This document shows positions 24,763 to 35,639 of a DNA stretch of 64,000 nt, in pieces (the first letter of the stretch is position 1; each line of letters opens with the position of its first letter). The DNA lies in the NCBI GenBank assembly GCA_029237695.1, contig CM055274.1, positions 71,662,828-71,726,827 on the forward strand. Reading direction: 5' to 3'. The notes beneath the pieces are model-generated. The model did no database searches. It was not told the DNA's origin and saw only the letters and a program-made list of their open reading frames with translations. Source of the stretch: Conchocele bisecta. Taxonomy: Eukaryota; Mollusca; Bivalvia; Lucinida; Thyasiridae. The translations under genes were made by a program, and so were the position numbers.

Positions 24763-24904
24763 ATATGATCACATGAACATTTCTTTCCAAATATGAGGAC
24801 CCTTGAAATAACACCTATCGCCGTACATTTAGTATGTTTAGTAAACATATTAAAGCAATGGTAATCAAAATAACAACTAAACAACTATGACTAGTACCTT
24901 AAAA

Positions 24905-25155
24905 TATACAGCATTCTTGATTCTTCATTCTTGATAATCTCTATGATGAATCAGGTGCTTGTATCTACGCTTGTAACACAACTGTTCTACTTTATATTCA
25001 AAGAACAGTCGCCTCAAGAACAGACATTTGCAACCTGTACGACAATGTTGAAATTTTCTGTGTAATCCATCAATCTTCATTCTTGATCTTGAAATTGTCT
25101 ATGATGAATCAGGTGCTTGTATCTTGCAACACAACTGTTCTACTTTATAATATAT
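24905..25155. repeat. Direct duplication in recombinase intron 2
   Basis: 'TATGATGAATCAGGTGCTTG' with 'ACAACTGTTCTACTTTATA' occurs twice, about 140 bases apart, each preceded by 'TTCATTCTTGAT'. Confidence 0.65.
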
Positions 25156-25447
25156 AGTAAATACATAATTAGTGACGGCGAATATAAAATATATTCGGTT
25201 GAGCCATAGACAGCTTTATTTGGGCGAGCTTTAATTTATACCGCATACTAAAGTTAATTGTTTGAACGTGCGTTACGTCATGTTTCGACGTAATTCCATC
25301 GCCATACGTCACAAATGTAGTGACGTCATTCCAAAATAAATGGCAGCGTCCACGCTATGTAGATTCGGTATTGTATCTGATTAAACTTAAAATAATGAAA
25401 AACAGCTTGAAAATTAACAATTAGCCTATATTATTTTTTCTTTTCAG

Positions 25448-25634
25448 TGCAAGAAAAAGACTGATCCAAAAGTTGAACGACGATGGCGTGCCACCAAATC
25501 AAATAATTCAAATATCCGGCCACAAAAATGTTAACAGTTTAAACAACTACAGCCATATGAACACTGAGCAAACAAGAAACATCTCGGACATACTTTGCAA
25601 CAAAAAAAAACAGAATCAACAATACAACCTCTGA
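25448..25634 (+). CDS. DUF3504/Crypton-type tyrosine recombinase, third exon with catalytic His and Tyr
   Basis: The acceptor TTTTCTTTTCAG gives a start at 25448, phase matching the exon-2 donor. It encodes ARKRLIQKLNDDGVPPNQII, then SGHKNVNSLNNYSHMN: the Arg of ARKR, the His of GHKN and the Tyr of NNY are the expected catalytic positions of the C-terminal half of a tyrosine recombinase, so the core motifs are kept even though exon 2 is disturbed. The residue before ARKR reads PYIAR, where many relatives have HSxR, so the first His of the pair is replaced by Tyr. The nominal frame ends at 25632-25634, just after an A9 run (25602-25610). One frame back, the reading stays open to the stop at 25928-25930 and encodes a Ser/Asn/Gln-rich tail, which looks like the true C-terminus if the A run is miscounted by one. 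Confidence 0.7.
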
Positions 25635-26403
25635 GAAAACATACCCCACCCACTTCCCCATCACATGTGTCACGAATGAATATTAATCAAGGCGGCAACC
25701 AGTCTATCATCCCGTCAGGTTTTTTTGTTAATCCCACATTAAACGGGAATGTTAGCTTCACGTTTTCCAACCAGTCGCAATCACAACAAAATAACACGAA
25801 TCCCGACCCCGTAGTTCGTAATGTGGCGACATCGGTTTCTGAATCACGATACGATTATACACTTCATTCCTCGCCTGTGATCCTTGAAAATAACCGTCAA
25901 ACATTAGTGCATTACAGCGACAGTGACTAGGAATCTGTGTAGACATCAAATGATGTCAAAAACACTTTTAAACCAATATTTTGTGACAATATTCTCATTT
26001 ATTCTCGTTATTTCGATAAAAGATGGCGGCACTTGAGTTTTCTCGCCTCATTATATATTCATGTAACATATTATTCCGCAGGTTGCCGTTGCCATGGCGG
26101 TATTTTTGCGTAGAAAATCCATAACATATACACATCGAATTGTTAATTTATGTGAAAGCGTATTTAGTTTTTCCTATTAATATGATTCAGTATTTTCTAT
26201 AGACACGGGAGAGTTCTGTTAGTCTTAAATCTCATCCACAAAAATGTAACTACTTTGTAATGCGGCGTGTGAAATAGTAAATTGGAATTTGAGGCACCCC
26301 ACGGGTTACGACTGAAACTGGAGGTATCTAGCGGGAACATAAAATAATTAAATAATGCAAAAATCGGTAAAAGGGGCGTTATATGGCCATAAAAGAAATA
26401 GAA

Positions 26404-26545
26404 TATTGGTTTTATTCAGTGTAAGATCGATTTTATTTCATCTCGTGGACGAAAAATGTCGGATTTTCACTCGTGCACGACATTTTTCGTCCACTCGATG
26501 AAATAAAATTCGATCTTACACTGAATAAAACAAATATCCTCTATG
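26404..26545. mobile_element. Foldback element, intact hairpin
   Basis: The left arm 'TTTTATTCAGTGTAAGATCG', 'TTTTATTTCATC' and 'GGACGAAAAATGTCG' is mirrored completely on the right, ending 'AAACAAATATCCTCTAT'. Arms are about 60 bases with a very short loop ('GATTTTCACTCGTGC'). It is the clearest member of the family with copies at 3145, 23447 and 37030. Confidence 0.8.
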
Positions 26546-26762
26546 TAATCGACGATGCATGGTGTTAGTCCATGTTCTACACACTTCAATGTGTACATGT
26601 CGTACATTTTAACAATTGATGTGTATTTTCTCAATACTTCTCTCTGAAAGAATCTTTAATCGTGTAATGACTTTCCATCACAGGGAATGAGTATTTTATG
26701 TGTGTTACGCCAGTTGTCTTATTAGCATCACCGTGCCTTCCCCTCATATATGTTCTTTTCCT

Positions 26763-27262
26763 NNNNNNNNNNNNNNNNNNNNNNNNNNNNNNNNNNNNNN
26801 NNNNNNNNNNNNNNNNNNNNNNNNNNNNNNNNNNNNNNNNNNNNNNNNNNNNNNNNNNNNNNNNNNNNNNNNNNNNNNNNNNNNNNNNNNNNNNNNNNNN
26901 NNNNNNNNNNNNNNNNNNNNNNNNNNNNNNNNNNNNNNNNNNNNNNNNNNNNNNNNNNNNNNNNNNNNNNNNNNNNNNNNNNNNNNNNNNNNNNNNNNNN
27001 NNNNNNNNNNNNNNNNNNNNNNNNNNNNNNNNNNNNNNNNNNNNNNNNNNNNNNNNNNNNNNNNNNNNNNNNNNNNNNNNNNNNNNNNNNNNNNNNNNNN
27101 NNNNNNNNNNNNNNNNNNNNNNNNNNNNNNNNNNNNNNNNNNNNNNNNNNNNNNNNNNNNNNNNNNNNNNNNNNNNNNNNNNNNNNNNNNNNNNNNNNNN
27201 NNNNNNNNNNNNNNNNNNNNNNNNNNNNNNNNNNNNNNNNNNNNNNNNNNNNNNNNNNNNNN
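26763..27262. other. Assembly gap of 500 N
   Basis: Exactly 500 unknown bases, a usual placeholder length. The last 15 known bases on the left (26748-26762, ATATGTTCTTTTCCT) are identical to the first 15 on the right (27263-27277), so the flanking contigs probably overlap. Confidence 0.95.
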
Positions 27263-27597
27263 ATATGTTCTTTTCCTGTGCTTCTACAAGCATGTATAGA
27301 GACGAAAATATACACCTACCATACTACATGGGAAAACCAGCCTTAATGACACAATTTTTTATTTTAACTTTTTTACATTTTCTGATGCGGACACCTTTCA
27401 AAAACAATATTCTGGAAAAAAAACATGTGAATCACGCACGGAAAAAAAACGTAACGTCATTTTCTCTATTGAAAGTTCAAACGGCGACGTTTGTACAATG
27501 CAACTCAACAGCCTACAGTATAAATGAGTGTTGATCATTGACGGTGCTTGCTGTAAACTGTATTTTAGTCCATTTGACGCTACTATGCATTTAATAC

Positions 27598-28045
27598 AGA
27601 ACCTAGAAATTGTGTTTACTATAAACTTTTATTGCTGATTTGTACTCTCAAATTCAGCTTGTTTGCCAAAACGGCAACTTTGGGCAACTTCCGTAATTTG
27701 CATAAATCCAAGATGGCTGCCAAATGGTATATAAATACATAATATCCAATACATATCGTATTGTAGAAGCAATTTTTTATGCAAGTACATGTAAATATGA
27801 TAGATGCACTAACTATCATCAACTGCAAGTTAAAACCCAATTTGCATAACTCCAAGTTGACCGCCAAATGTTATAGAAATACATGATTTCCGATATATAT
27901 TGCATTGCAGAAGCTATACGTATTCTAAAAAACATGTAAACGTAACATATTCAGTAACTGATAATTTAAGGAATGTTTTTCTGCAAGTTTAACCTAATTT
28001 GCATAATTGCAAGATGGCCGCCAATTCAAGATTATAATTAATTTT
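27598..28045. repeat. Left arm of large inverted repeat, with subrepeats
   Basis: Starts 'AACCTAGAAATTGTGTTTAC' and 'TATAAACTTTTATTG', the exact complement of 31025-31062. It then holds about three degenerate units of about 145 bases, each with 'AAGATGGCNGCCAAAT' or a variant, 'AGAAATACAT', 'GCAGAAGC', and 'TGCAAGTTAA'. The right arm is at 30425-31062. Confidence 0.85.
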
Positions 28046-28589
28046 GAGAATAAATTGCCAAACGTGTACGTACAATTTACCTGCACATAAATCTTGGGTT
28101 ACCAATTTGTCTAATTTCCTGCTTTCTGACACATTTTGGAGCATTTGGAGCACATTGTTTGGGGTGGGGGTGAGCAAGAAGGGATACCTCCACTGAACCA
28201 ACCCTTGATCAATGCAACGTGCATAGTCTACAACCTGCCTGCACAAAGTTTAACTACCAAATGTTATCTCTATAACTAGATATAACGCGATAAAAAGGCA
28301 TTAATTCATAACAAATATGACATTTTAGTGTCACCATACATAATATATGAAATTGTTGTTCCTACCATGCATGTTTTATTAAAAAAATGAGTTGTTGTTT
28401 TTTTGCTGTTAGTCCTGATGAACAGGTATGTACCCCAATGACCGGCCCCATTAGTATATATTATCTATGATGTATACATGTGACCATTGTATTCTGATTC
28501 TTGGAGTAACATGCAACTGAACTGCATAGTTATAGTAGCCGAAGCGACTTGTGTTATGTAAAAAAAAAAAAAAAAAGCGACTTGTGTCA

Positions 28590-30110
28590 TGTGTTTTTCG
28601 AGACTTGTATAGCAGAATCATAGCAAGGCGAACCTTTGAGTCCGCTTAATGTGTTTGTCGCTACCATTGGGGATATGGAATGGCGTTCAAGGTGACAAGT
28701 GTGGCGAGCAGAGCTCATCTGCTGATCCAGTTTATGAGTGGATTGATGCCATCCCCATAACCGTGCATATGTCAGTCGGTGTGGACTACATATACTCTGC
28801 TGGTGCAGAAACATCACATGGAGGAGTTGAAGTACCGATGTGTCCTAGATGCAGATGATCATTGCCCTCATCTGTACAATCCAGTCACCGGCAAGATAGC
28901 CCTAGCTGAAGTCAATGTGGCTGATTTGATTGCTATTGGGGAAAGAATGGAGAGCAAGTATACAGACAGTCTCCTAGAGTGTTCTACGACCATGTCAGCA
29001 GTCATATCAAGATGATGAATGGTCTCAAGAAGCAGGGCAATATCAACAAAGCATGCCAATAATCAACATCGAGAACATATATCTCCGGTTTCTGCAGCAA
29101 CTAAATGATAGAACCTGGGTCTCTCTTCGCTTACGAGCTCTGTTCCGTATCTCTATCCTTCATCGATGAACATGGTTGTCTCCACATAGGCAACACGTCA
29201 GGAATGGCAATGCAACAATGGATACCCGCGAGGATAGAAAGTTTGGTCATGATGAGGCGGACATCACCATTGTCTCGTTTGTCCTTCAGCCTACAAAGTC
29301 TGGAAACATGTGATCTCTGTCCTTAGTGATGACACCGACGTATTCATCCTGCTGGTATATTGGGTGTATCGAGAGGAGCTGATGAGCAAGGTACAGATGG
29401 AGCGCTGGGACCAGTGCGCTAAACACCTTTCTGGCTGAGGACTTTGCATGTTTGTCTGACGTGCTGGGCGAGATGGATGCTACACAGCCTGTCTTGATGA
29501 AGGTGGCAATGAAATTATTCACAGCTATTAGCTATGTATGGTCAGCCGCCGAGTTCATCCATGGAGTCGGCCCGCTTAACACTCTTTAGAAAGAAAATGA
29601 AATGTCCTAAATCCAAGACTCTTCCTCTAACATCCACCAATCTGTCACTGCATGTCATGCTATATGGAAAGCGACAGATCAGCAAGCACTGCCTGATGAA
29701 GCAGCAGACATCACTCACTTCGGGTGGGAGATCCGGGATGGCGTCCACGTTCCTATCATTGACACGGGTGACACAACTCCATCACATCTGAGTTATGTGA
29801 ATCACGCTCAGAGTAGGGTGCATGGTAAGTAGTGCAGCACTGTGTTGTATGGCTGCCACAGGGAACATAATGCATGTACATCATACTGTAGCTGCTCTGG
29901 CTGTGAACGAGGAGGTATCGATGGGCAGGAGTGTGCGTTTGGAATAGAATGGCCTAGCAATGTAGATCAATAGGGTGCGCTTGGAGAACTTGCAGAGGAA
30001 GGTGCAGAGGAATGTGAAGTTAATGAGGATGTTGAGTATCGTCTTGCTGACCCTGAATACCTGTATGACGACTTGGTGGGACAGCATACGGTGTGATAGG
30101 GTATTAGGGT
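28590..30110 (+). pseudogene. Decayed multicopy invertebrate gene with acidic nuclease-like motifs, copy A
   Basis: Read across frameshifts and stops, this stretch encodes blocks I recognise from a protein family found in many copies in molluscs and other invertebrates; its function is unknown to me. Visible in order: GVQGDKCGEQSSSADPVYEW near 28.69 kb; HDEADITIVSFVLQ (about 29248-29289); SDDTDVFILLVYWVYREEL (from 29325, another frame); YGQPPSSSMESARL (about 29.54 kb); DQQALPDEAADITHFGWEI (about 29.67 kb); and a Cys-rich end with spacing CSTVLYGC, ACTSYCSCSGC (29833-29910). The EAD and DTD acidic patches resemble those of PIN/FEN-type nucleases; the GCD box expected after them in relatives is missing here. 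It is not translatable as it stands. It lies centrally between the inverted arms 27598-28045 and 30425-31062. Confidence 0.7.
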
Positions 30111-30424
30111 ATCAATGGTATTAACTGAGACTAGCAAGTAACAATCCATTAGTGTCACTCCTGTGGTTTCATTTCTCTGTAGTTATTGCTGATTATAATA
30201 CTTGAAACTGCAGCCAGAAGAAAGTGAATATGGCAGGACACAATTGCTCGTCTTGGCCACCCTCTCTCAGATTCAAAGATGAGCAGGGCCATGCCTTTAA
30301 AACATCCAGTACAACCCCGCTTCTTTGATCTCTGACCTAACAATTTAAACGTCCTGCATGCATACCTATTGTACAATATGTACATGGACACATTGGTAAC
30401 CCAATATTTCTATGTACGCATGTG

Positions 30425-31062
30425 GCAATTTATGCACAAAAATAATGAATATCTTATGAAATGGCAGCCATCTTGAAATTATGCATATCGTTGTGTATAC
30501 ATTACATACATTATCAGTTACTGCACCGGTCATCTTTATCTTTACATGTGTTTTGACATACATATTGCTTCTGCAATACACTATATATTGGAAATAATGT
30601 ATTTCTATAACATTTGGTGGCCATCTTGAACTTGTGCCAATTGGGATTAACTTGCAGTTGATATCTACATTCCTTAAATTACCAGTTACTGCATATATCA
30701 TATATACATGTACTTTCACAATATCTATTGCTTCTACCATACACTATATATCGGACATCATGTATTTCTAGAACATATGGCGGCCATCTTGGATTTATCC
30801 AAATTAGATTTAACTTGCATTTGTTGAATAATTACTACATCTGTCAGTTTTACATGCACTTTCACATACATATTGCTTCTACAATACGATATATATCGGA
30901 TATAATGTATTTCTCTATCATTTGGCGGCCATCTTGTATTTATTCAAATTACGGAAGTTGCCCAAAGTTGCCGTTTTGGCAACCAAGCTGAATTTGTTGT
31001 AGGACCCCTTCTGAGTACAAATCAACAATAAAAGTTTATAGTAAACACAATTTCTAGGTTCC
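30425..31062. repeat. Right arm of large inverted repeat, with subrepeats
   Basis: Inverted counterpart of 27598-28045: four to five units containing 'GGCGGCCATCTTG' or variants (30467, 30611, 30783, 30929), 'TATTGCTTCTACAATAC' and 'ATGTATTTCTA'. The outer end 'AAGTTGCCGTTTTGGCAA' and 'GTAAACACAATTTCTAGGTT' is the most conserved part. It is longer than the left arm by at least one unit. Confidence 0.85.
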
Positions 31063-31978
31063 GAAATTTTCAAATGGACTATTTGCTGATAAGTTACACT
31101 AAATGTATCTACAAGTGTTAGTATGTATACTATCAAACATTCATCAGAATAAAACTATGATATGTACATGTAGTGAACAAAACAAACGAACAACTATCGA
31201 TTTTAAATCTATAATTAGCCGACCTGTGGCTTCGTAATTTGCCACCATCGCCATAACAGATTCATATGATATACGTGTGTCGTCAGAAAGATACATTGTA
31301 ATTATTTCACAATTAACGTCATTTACAGTTAATTGTGACGTCATTTATTGATTCAGACAATACGTCACCAAAGACCAAAAAACTAAACGGCATTCCTGGT
31401 GTTGGAAATTGTAAATTATATGCACATCGTATCGGTGAATGAAACAAATGCATTGTTTTTCTGTAGAAATGAATGACCAGAATTTGGATAGGCCTATAGC
31501 TGCACATATCAATGACTTCTGCGCCCAATGGGGTCTAGAGGGTAGTCGGACACCCCCGGGCATTTTTAAACAAAATAAAAATCGACTGTCCATTCCGCGA
31601 CTCTGGGAATTAAATTTACATCTCAGAAAGTGGGAAGAACATTCTCCTGTGTAGCCAATATTCTCCTGTGTAGCCAATATGACTGGCGGACGGGCTAATG
31701 TACATGTACCCCGTACTAGCAGGTAGCAGGTCTATGGGAAAATGCTGCGCTGACACCTCACTCCCTCGACTGGCCACCACCGCCACTGCCGGGAAAATGT
31801 GGAGATGTAACATACATGGTTGTATATAATTGTTACATGTCCCGATAAAAATACCGGCAGTATATTCTCTCGTCGGGAATAATTAATTTGAAAATGAAAT
31901 GTGCAATTTAGTTTTGTTGTATTTCAGAAAAAAGTACATTCAGCGCCTTTGTAAACAAAGAAACAGCCATGCTAAAAA

Positions 31979-32266
31979 CAAGGGCGGATTCACGTAGGGG
32001 AAAACCCGGCGCCCCCCACCCCCCCATAAATTTTGGCGAGTAAAGATATTTTTGCTCTAAAATGCGCCATAACGCAGCAAAATGGGGTGTAAATATCAAA
32101 CATATTCCGGAGGGCATACCGCCGGACCCACCTAGCAGTCTCCCCAGTTCCGCTTGGTCGACGAACAAACGGTGCTAGTTCGAAAGTATAGTAAAATATT
32201 TCAATTAAGAAGTACCACCACCCCCCCCCCCCCACACCCTAACCTGAAATCCTGGATCCGCCCCTG
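31979..32266. mobile_element. C/G-tract inverted-repeat element (CAGGGGCGGATCCAGG type)
   Basis: The left end CAAGGGCGGATTCACG and right end CCTGGATCCGCCCCTG are imperfect inverted termini, with AAAAA on both sides (31974-31978 and 32267-32271). Runs of C near both ends. Non-coding, 288 bases. Confidence 0.7.
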
Positions 32267-32323
32267 AAAAAGCATGTATTTTGCATAACTGCAAAATCAG
32301 TTAGTGATTTACACACTAAATTT

Positions 32324-32605
32324 CAGGCGCGAATACAGGGGTGGGGGGGGGGGGGCCTGACCCCCGTCCCCCCCCCACCCCCCCGCCCACCTGCTCCCGA
32401 CAAAAAGAAAGAAGAAGAAAATCTACAATACTCGAATAGTTGGATAACTTTTTTCGTGGCCTAGGTGACAAGAAATCGCATCTGCGGCGATCTGGCATTT
32501 AAAAATGTCCTGGGGGAGGACCCCCCACACCCCCGACTTTACAATTTCGCGCGCACGCGGAGGTCGGGTACGCCGAATTTTAATTACAGACCACCCCCCC
32601 CCCGC

Positions 32606-32659
<54 letters not shown>

Positions 32660-32690
32660 ACTACTGCAATTATTTCTGTATCCGCGCCTG
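32324..32690 (+). mobile_element. C/G-tract inverted-repeat element (CAGGCGCGGATACAG family), copy 1
   Basis: Termini CAGGCGCGAATACAGG and CTGTATCCGCGCCTG, with the 5-base duplication AATTT at 32319-32323 and 32691-32695. The interior shares 'AATCTACAATACTCGAATAG', 'AAATCGCAT' and 'GGCGATCTGG' with copies at 40772 and 50472, and contains long C runs. 367 bases. It inserted only about 57 bases from the neighbouring element. Confidence 0.85.
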
Positions 32691-32699
32691 AATTTGTCC

Positions 32700-34205
32700 C
32701 GATCACAACATTGATTTTGTTGAAATGACGCGTGCATGTGCGTTTGCTTTATATTATGTACACACCTCCGACTAGAACGGCCCTTTGATAACAAACAAAG
32801 CACGCAGACGTGCATTATTTAGTACAATGTAGTACAATGAAAGAAAATTAACAACAATCTGGCAAAGTCGGACTTCTTAAATGTGTAAATGCATTCATAT
32901 AACCATATTTACAAGTGGTCATTTTAAAAGAATATTTACATTGTACAAACGGCAATCGTACGGCTGATTCAATGTGATATTTTTGAAAGTCGCTAAATAT
33001 TACGTGACACCGTACACGTAAGCGGTAGCAGATACAGATAGAAATCAGTAGGCTACGTCCTTGGTGGCTACACTTATGTATTACAATTATCATGATTATT
33101 GTGTCGCAGTAAATATGCATGTGACACAATACCAACACACTAAATACTAAAACATGTTTGGCCCAGTGTCACCATGATTCGATATGCCAGGAGCGGCGTA
33201 TGTTTTGGCACTACCATAATTTTACATCTGTGATACGCTTATTTTTTTCTGAAAATTTCCAAATCGTATTTTTATGTTGATTTTTATTCAAGCCCCTGTG
33301 GGTTGAATTTAGGTTTGTTTAATGGATTTTCCAGGTCTCGCAGGATCGCGTAGTGATTTTTTTAGCAGCCAACGCACGTTCATAATTTTACCTACGCCAT
33401 GTTAAAGAATGCGAATGTGAACGGTGCATTATGAACGTTTCACTCATATTTTTCGCCAGCTACATTTTTTTTCGCTACAGTTATATAATTTCTCAAAAAA
33501 CTTTCTTATTTTATCAAATATTAACTGTCGTGTTGCATAATAATATCTTTTCGCGGGTTATGCTGACCGATACACATACGTCGCTATATACGCCATGAAA
33601 AATAGTTCTGATATGAGCTAAACATAATTTGTATTGTGTCGTGTAATACATGTGTTGTTATTTTTTCTGCACGACATTTATATTAGAAAATGTTTATCTG
33701 ATATATATAATATAAACTGGCATGTATTCATTTGAAGAATTTTTTTTTTCACGCGCAATGATACAACCGCATGTCTCCGTATAGTATTTTCCGACCGCCA
33801 TTTTTATGCCGACCCATTCCATAAACACAAAGAATATGTAAGATTTGTATCGGTTCTATTGTGAATATATCCACATTTATTGTTATATTATAAATAAGTT
33901 ATCTCATCTTCTATTGCACAATATTTTTTTAATAATCAGCGTGGTGGAAGCTATTTTATTTAATTCATACCAAGAAAACATTATCTGGTAGCCTGCCTGG
34001 AATCGAAACTGAAAGTATGATATAAATAGAACACAGCTACTGAGTTCATCTACAGGATACATCGCGAGTTTGATTGGGATTGGGAACTACAATCGCGGTG
34101 CATATCGTAACAAGAAATTTGTGGCACAGATATTATACTACACAGACTAGTGTAAAAGTGAAACTGTTCAGTGAAATCAAAGGAAATATGGCAAGGGGGG
34201 AATCC
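32700..34205. other. Non-coding stretch without recognised gene
   Basis: AT-rich sequence with poly-T runs; no exon, repeat copy or RNA gene could be supported. Confidence 0.45.
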
Positions 34206-34213
34206 CATATACA

Positions 34214-34272
34214 ACACGCAGAGTGATTTCCCCTAGACGACTCTTCCAAGAGAAATCACTCTGCGTGTTGTT
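34214..34272. repeat. Perfect 19-bp-stem hairpin
   Basis: 'CAACACGCAGAGTGATTTC' pairs exactly with 'GAAATCACTCTGCGTGTTG' around a loop of about 20 bases, followed by T-rich sequence. It resembles no RNA gene I know. Confidence 0.65.
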
Positions 34273-34567
34273 GTTTTTTTGTTCTGTCGTGTTTAGTGAA
34301 TGGATTCTCGCTGTCTACCTTATTCATATACTACTATAAACATATACGTACATTAATAAAATTGTCTGGCACCTGTGGTTAAACATGGTCACATATTATT
34401 TAAATAATAACAACAATTCATTTCCATGGTTTGCGTGAATATTGTCCAATTATTGATATTATTTACTCTTTTTTTTTCCACTGCAGATCTGTTTCAGAGA
34501 AGAATGTGATATTGCAGATCTGGTTTTGGAGAAGAAGTGATTGATGGTACATGTATGTGAAAATAAC

Positions 34568-34616
34568 TCCCCCCCCCCCCCCCCACCCCCCCCCCCCCCC
34601 CCCCCAAAACCACCCC

Positions 34617-34648
<32 letters not shown>
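34568..34648. repeat. Poly-C tract
   Basis: About 80 bases of C interrupted by a few A. Unlike the other C/G tracts in the window, I see no inverted termini beside it. Frames across it read as poly-glycine or poly-proline and are not genes. Confidence 0.8.
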
Positions 34649-34649
<1 letters not shown>

Positions 34650-34679
34650 CATTCCTGTGCATTCACACAAGACTGCATG

Positions 34680-35630
34680 GGAGGTACATGTAGGAGGGAG
34701 TAGCGAAGGGTAATTTAACGATTGGTGTTCATCCTTATGGAGTGCCAACGTACATAGTTTGGCCATCATGTACTAACTTTGGCCCCCTGGTACTTGAGAG
34801 CTAAATCCTGTTATGCCCCATTAAGAAAGTAATAGCATTAAAAGCTAATCATATTGCTTTTGGGGTGAGCTAAGACTTAAGTGATTCTGGTGCAGCATGG
34901 ATCTGGCACCAGGCCAGGAGATTCTAATTTCAGGCTGAATATATATAGTTTATGTGAATATTGAGCTGTGATTTTGGGAATTTCCCTCATTTTATACAGG
35001 TTGAATACAGGATAGTCCATCCTGTTGGCCCGGCCTTACATGACCCTGGCTGTTGATAGCCGTTAAACACCAATAATCAATCAATCAATCAATCCACAGC
35101 ACTCTAATTTCAGGGCAGAATATATAGTTTATGTAAATTATTGCTCTGATTTTGGGAATTTACCCTTACTTTTTTTACAGGTTGAATTCAGGACACTCCA
35201 TCCTGTTGGCCCGGCCTTACATGACCCTGGCTGTTGATAGGCCGTTAAACACCAATAATCAATCCATCATCCTTAATGGAATGCTGACTTACATGGTTTG
35301 GCCCTCATGTACCAACCATTTCAGCCCCCCTGGTACTTGCGAGCTAATATGCGCAACATGTTACAACAGGATAGATACTCCAACACCTAAAATGACTATT
35401 TACACTATTATATAAACCATATTTGAATATATGCCTTTGTTACCAGCAATAAACATTTGTTCTCTTATTTTTGAGGGGGAGGTAGGAGGAGGGAGTAGCG
35501 AAGGGTAATTTAGCGATCGGTATTCATCTTGTCGGAATGCCCACTTACATGGTTTGGCCCTCATGTACCAACCATTTCGGCCACATGGGTACTTGAGAGT
35601 TAAATCCTGTTATGCCCCATTAAGAATTTC
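34680..35630. repeat. Repeat mosaic: SINE-like units and a duplicated flank unit
   Basis: Two direct copies of a SINE-like unit (about 34917-35094 and 35098-35265) run from 'CTAATTTCAGG' through 'GATTTTGGGAATTT', 'TTGGCCCGGCCTTACATGAC' and 'CTGTTGATAG' to 'CGTTAAACACCAATAATC' with an AATC tail. Around them are three copies of another unit (34695-34830, 35268-35350, 35490-35630) with 'GGGAGTAGCGAAGGGTAATT', 'TTTGGCC' and 'GGTACTTGAGAG'. A third SINE-like copy is at 54722-54905. Confidence 0.75.
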
Positions 35631-35639
35631 TGTATATGC

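Noticed and set aside
26631..27534. Open frames of 195-278 codons across the gap
   Set aside because: More than half of each is made of N; they exist only because unknown bases contain no stop.
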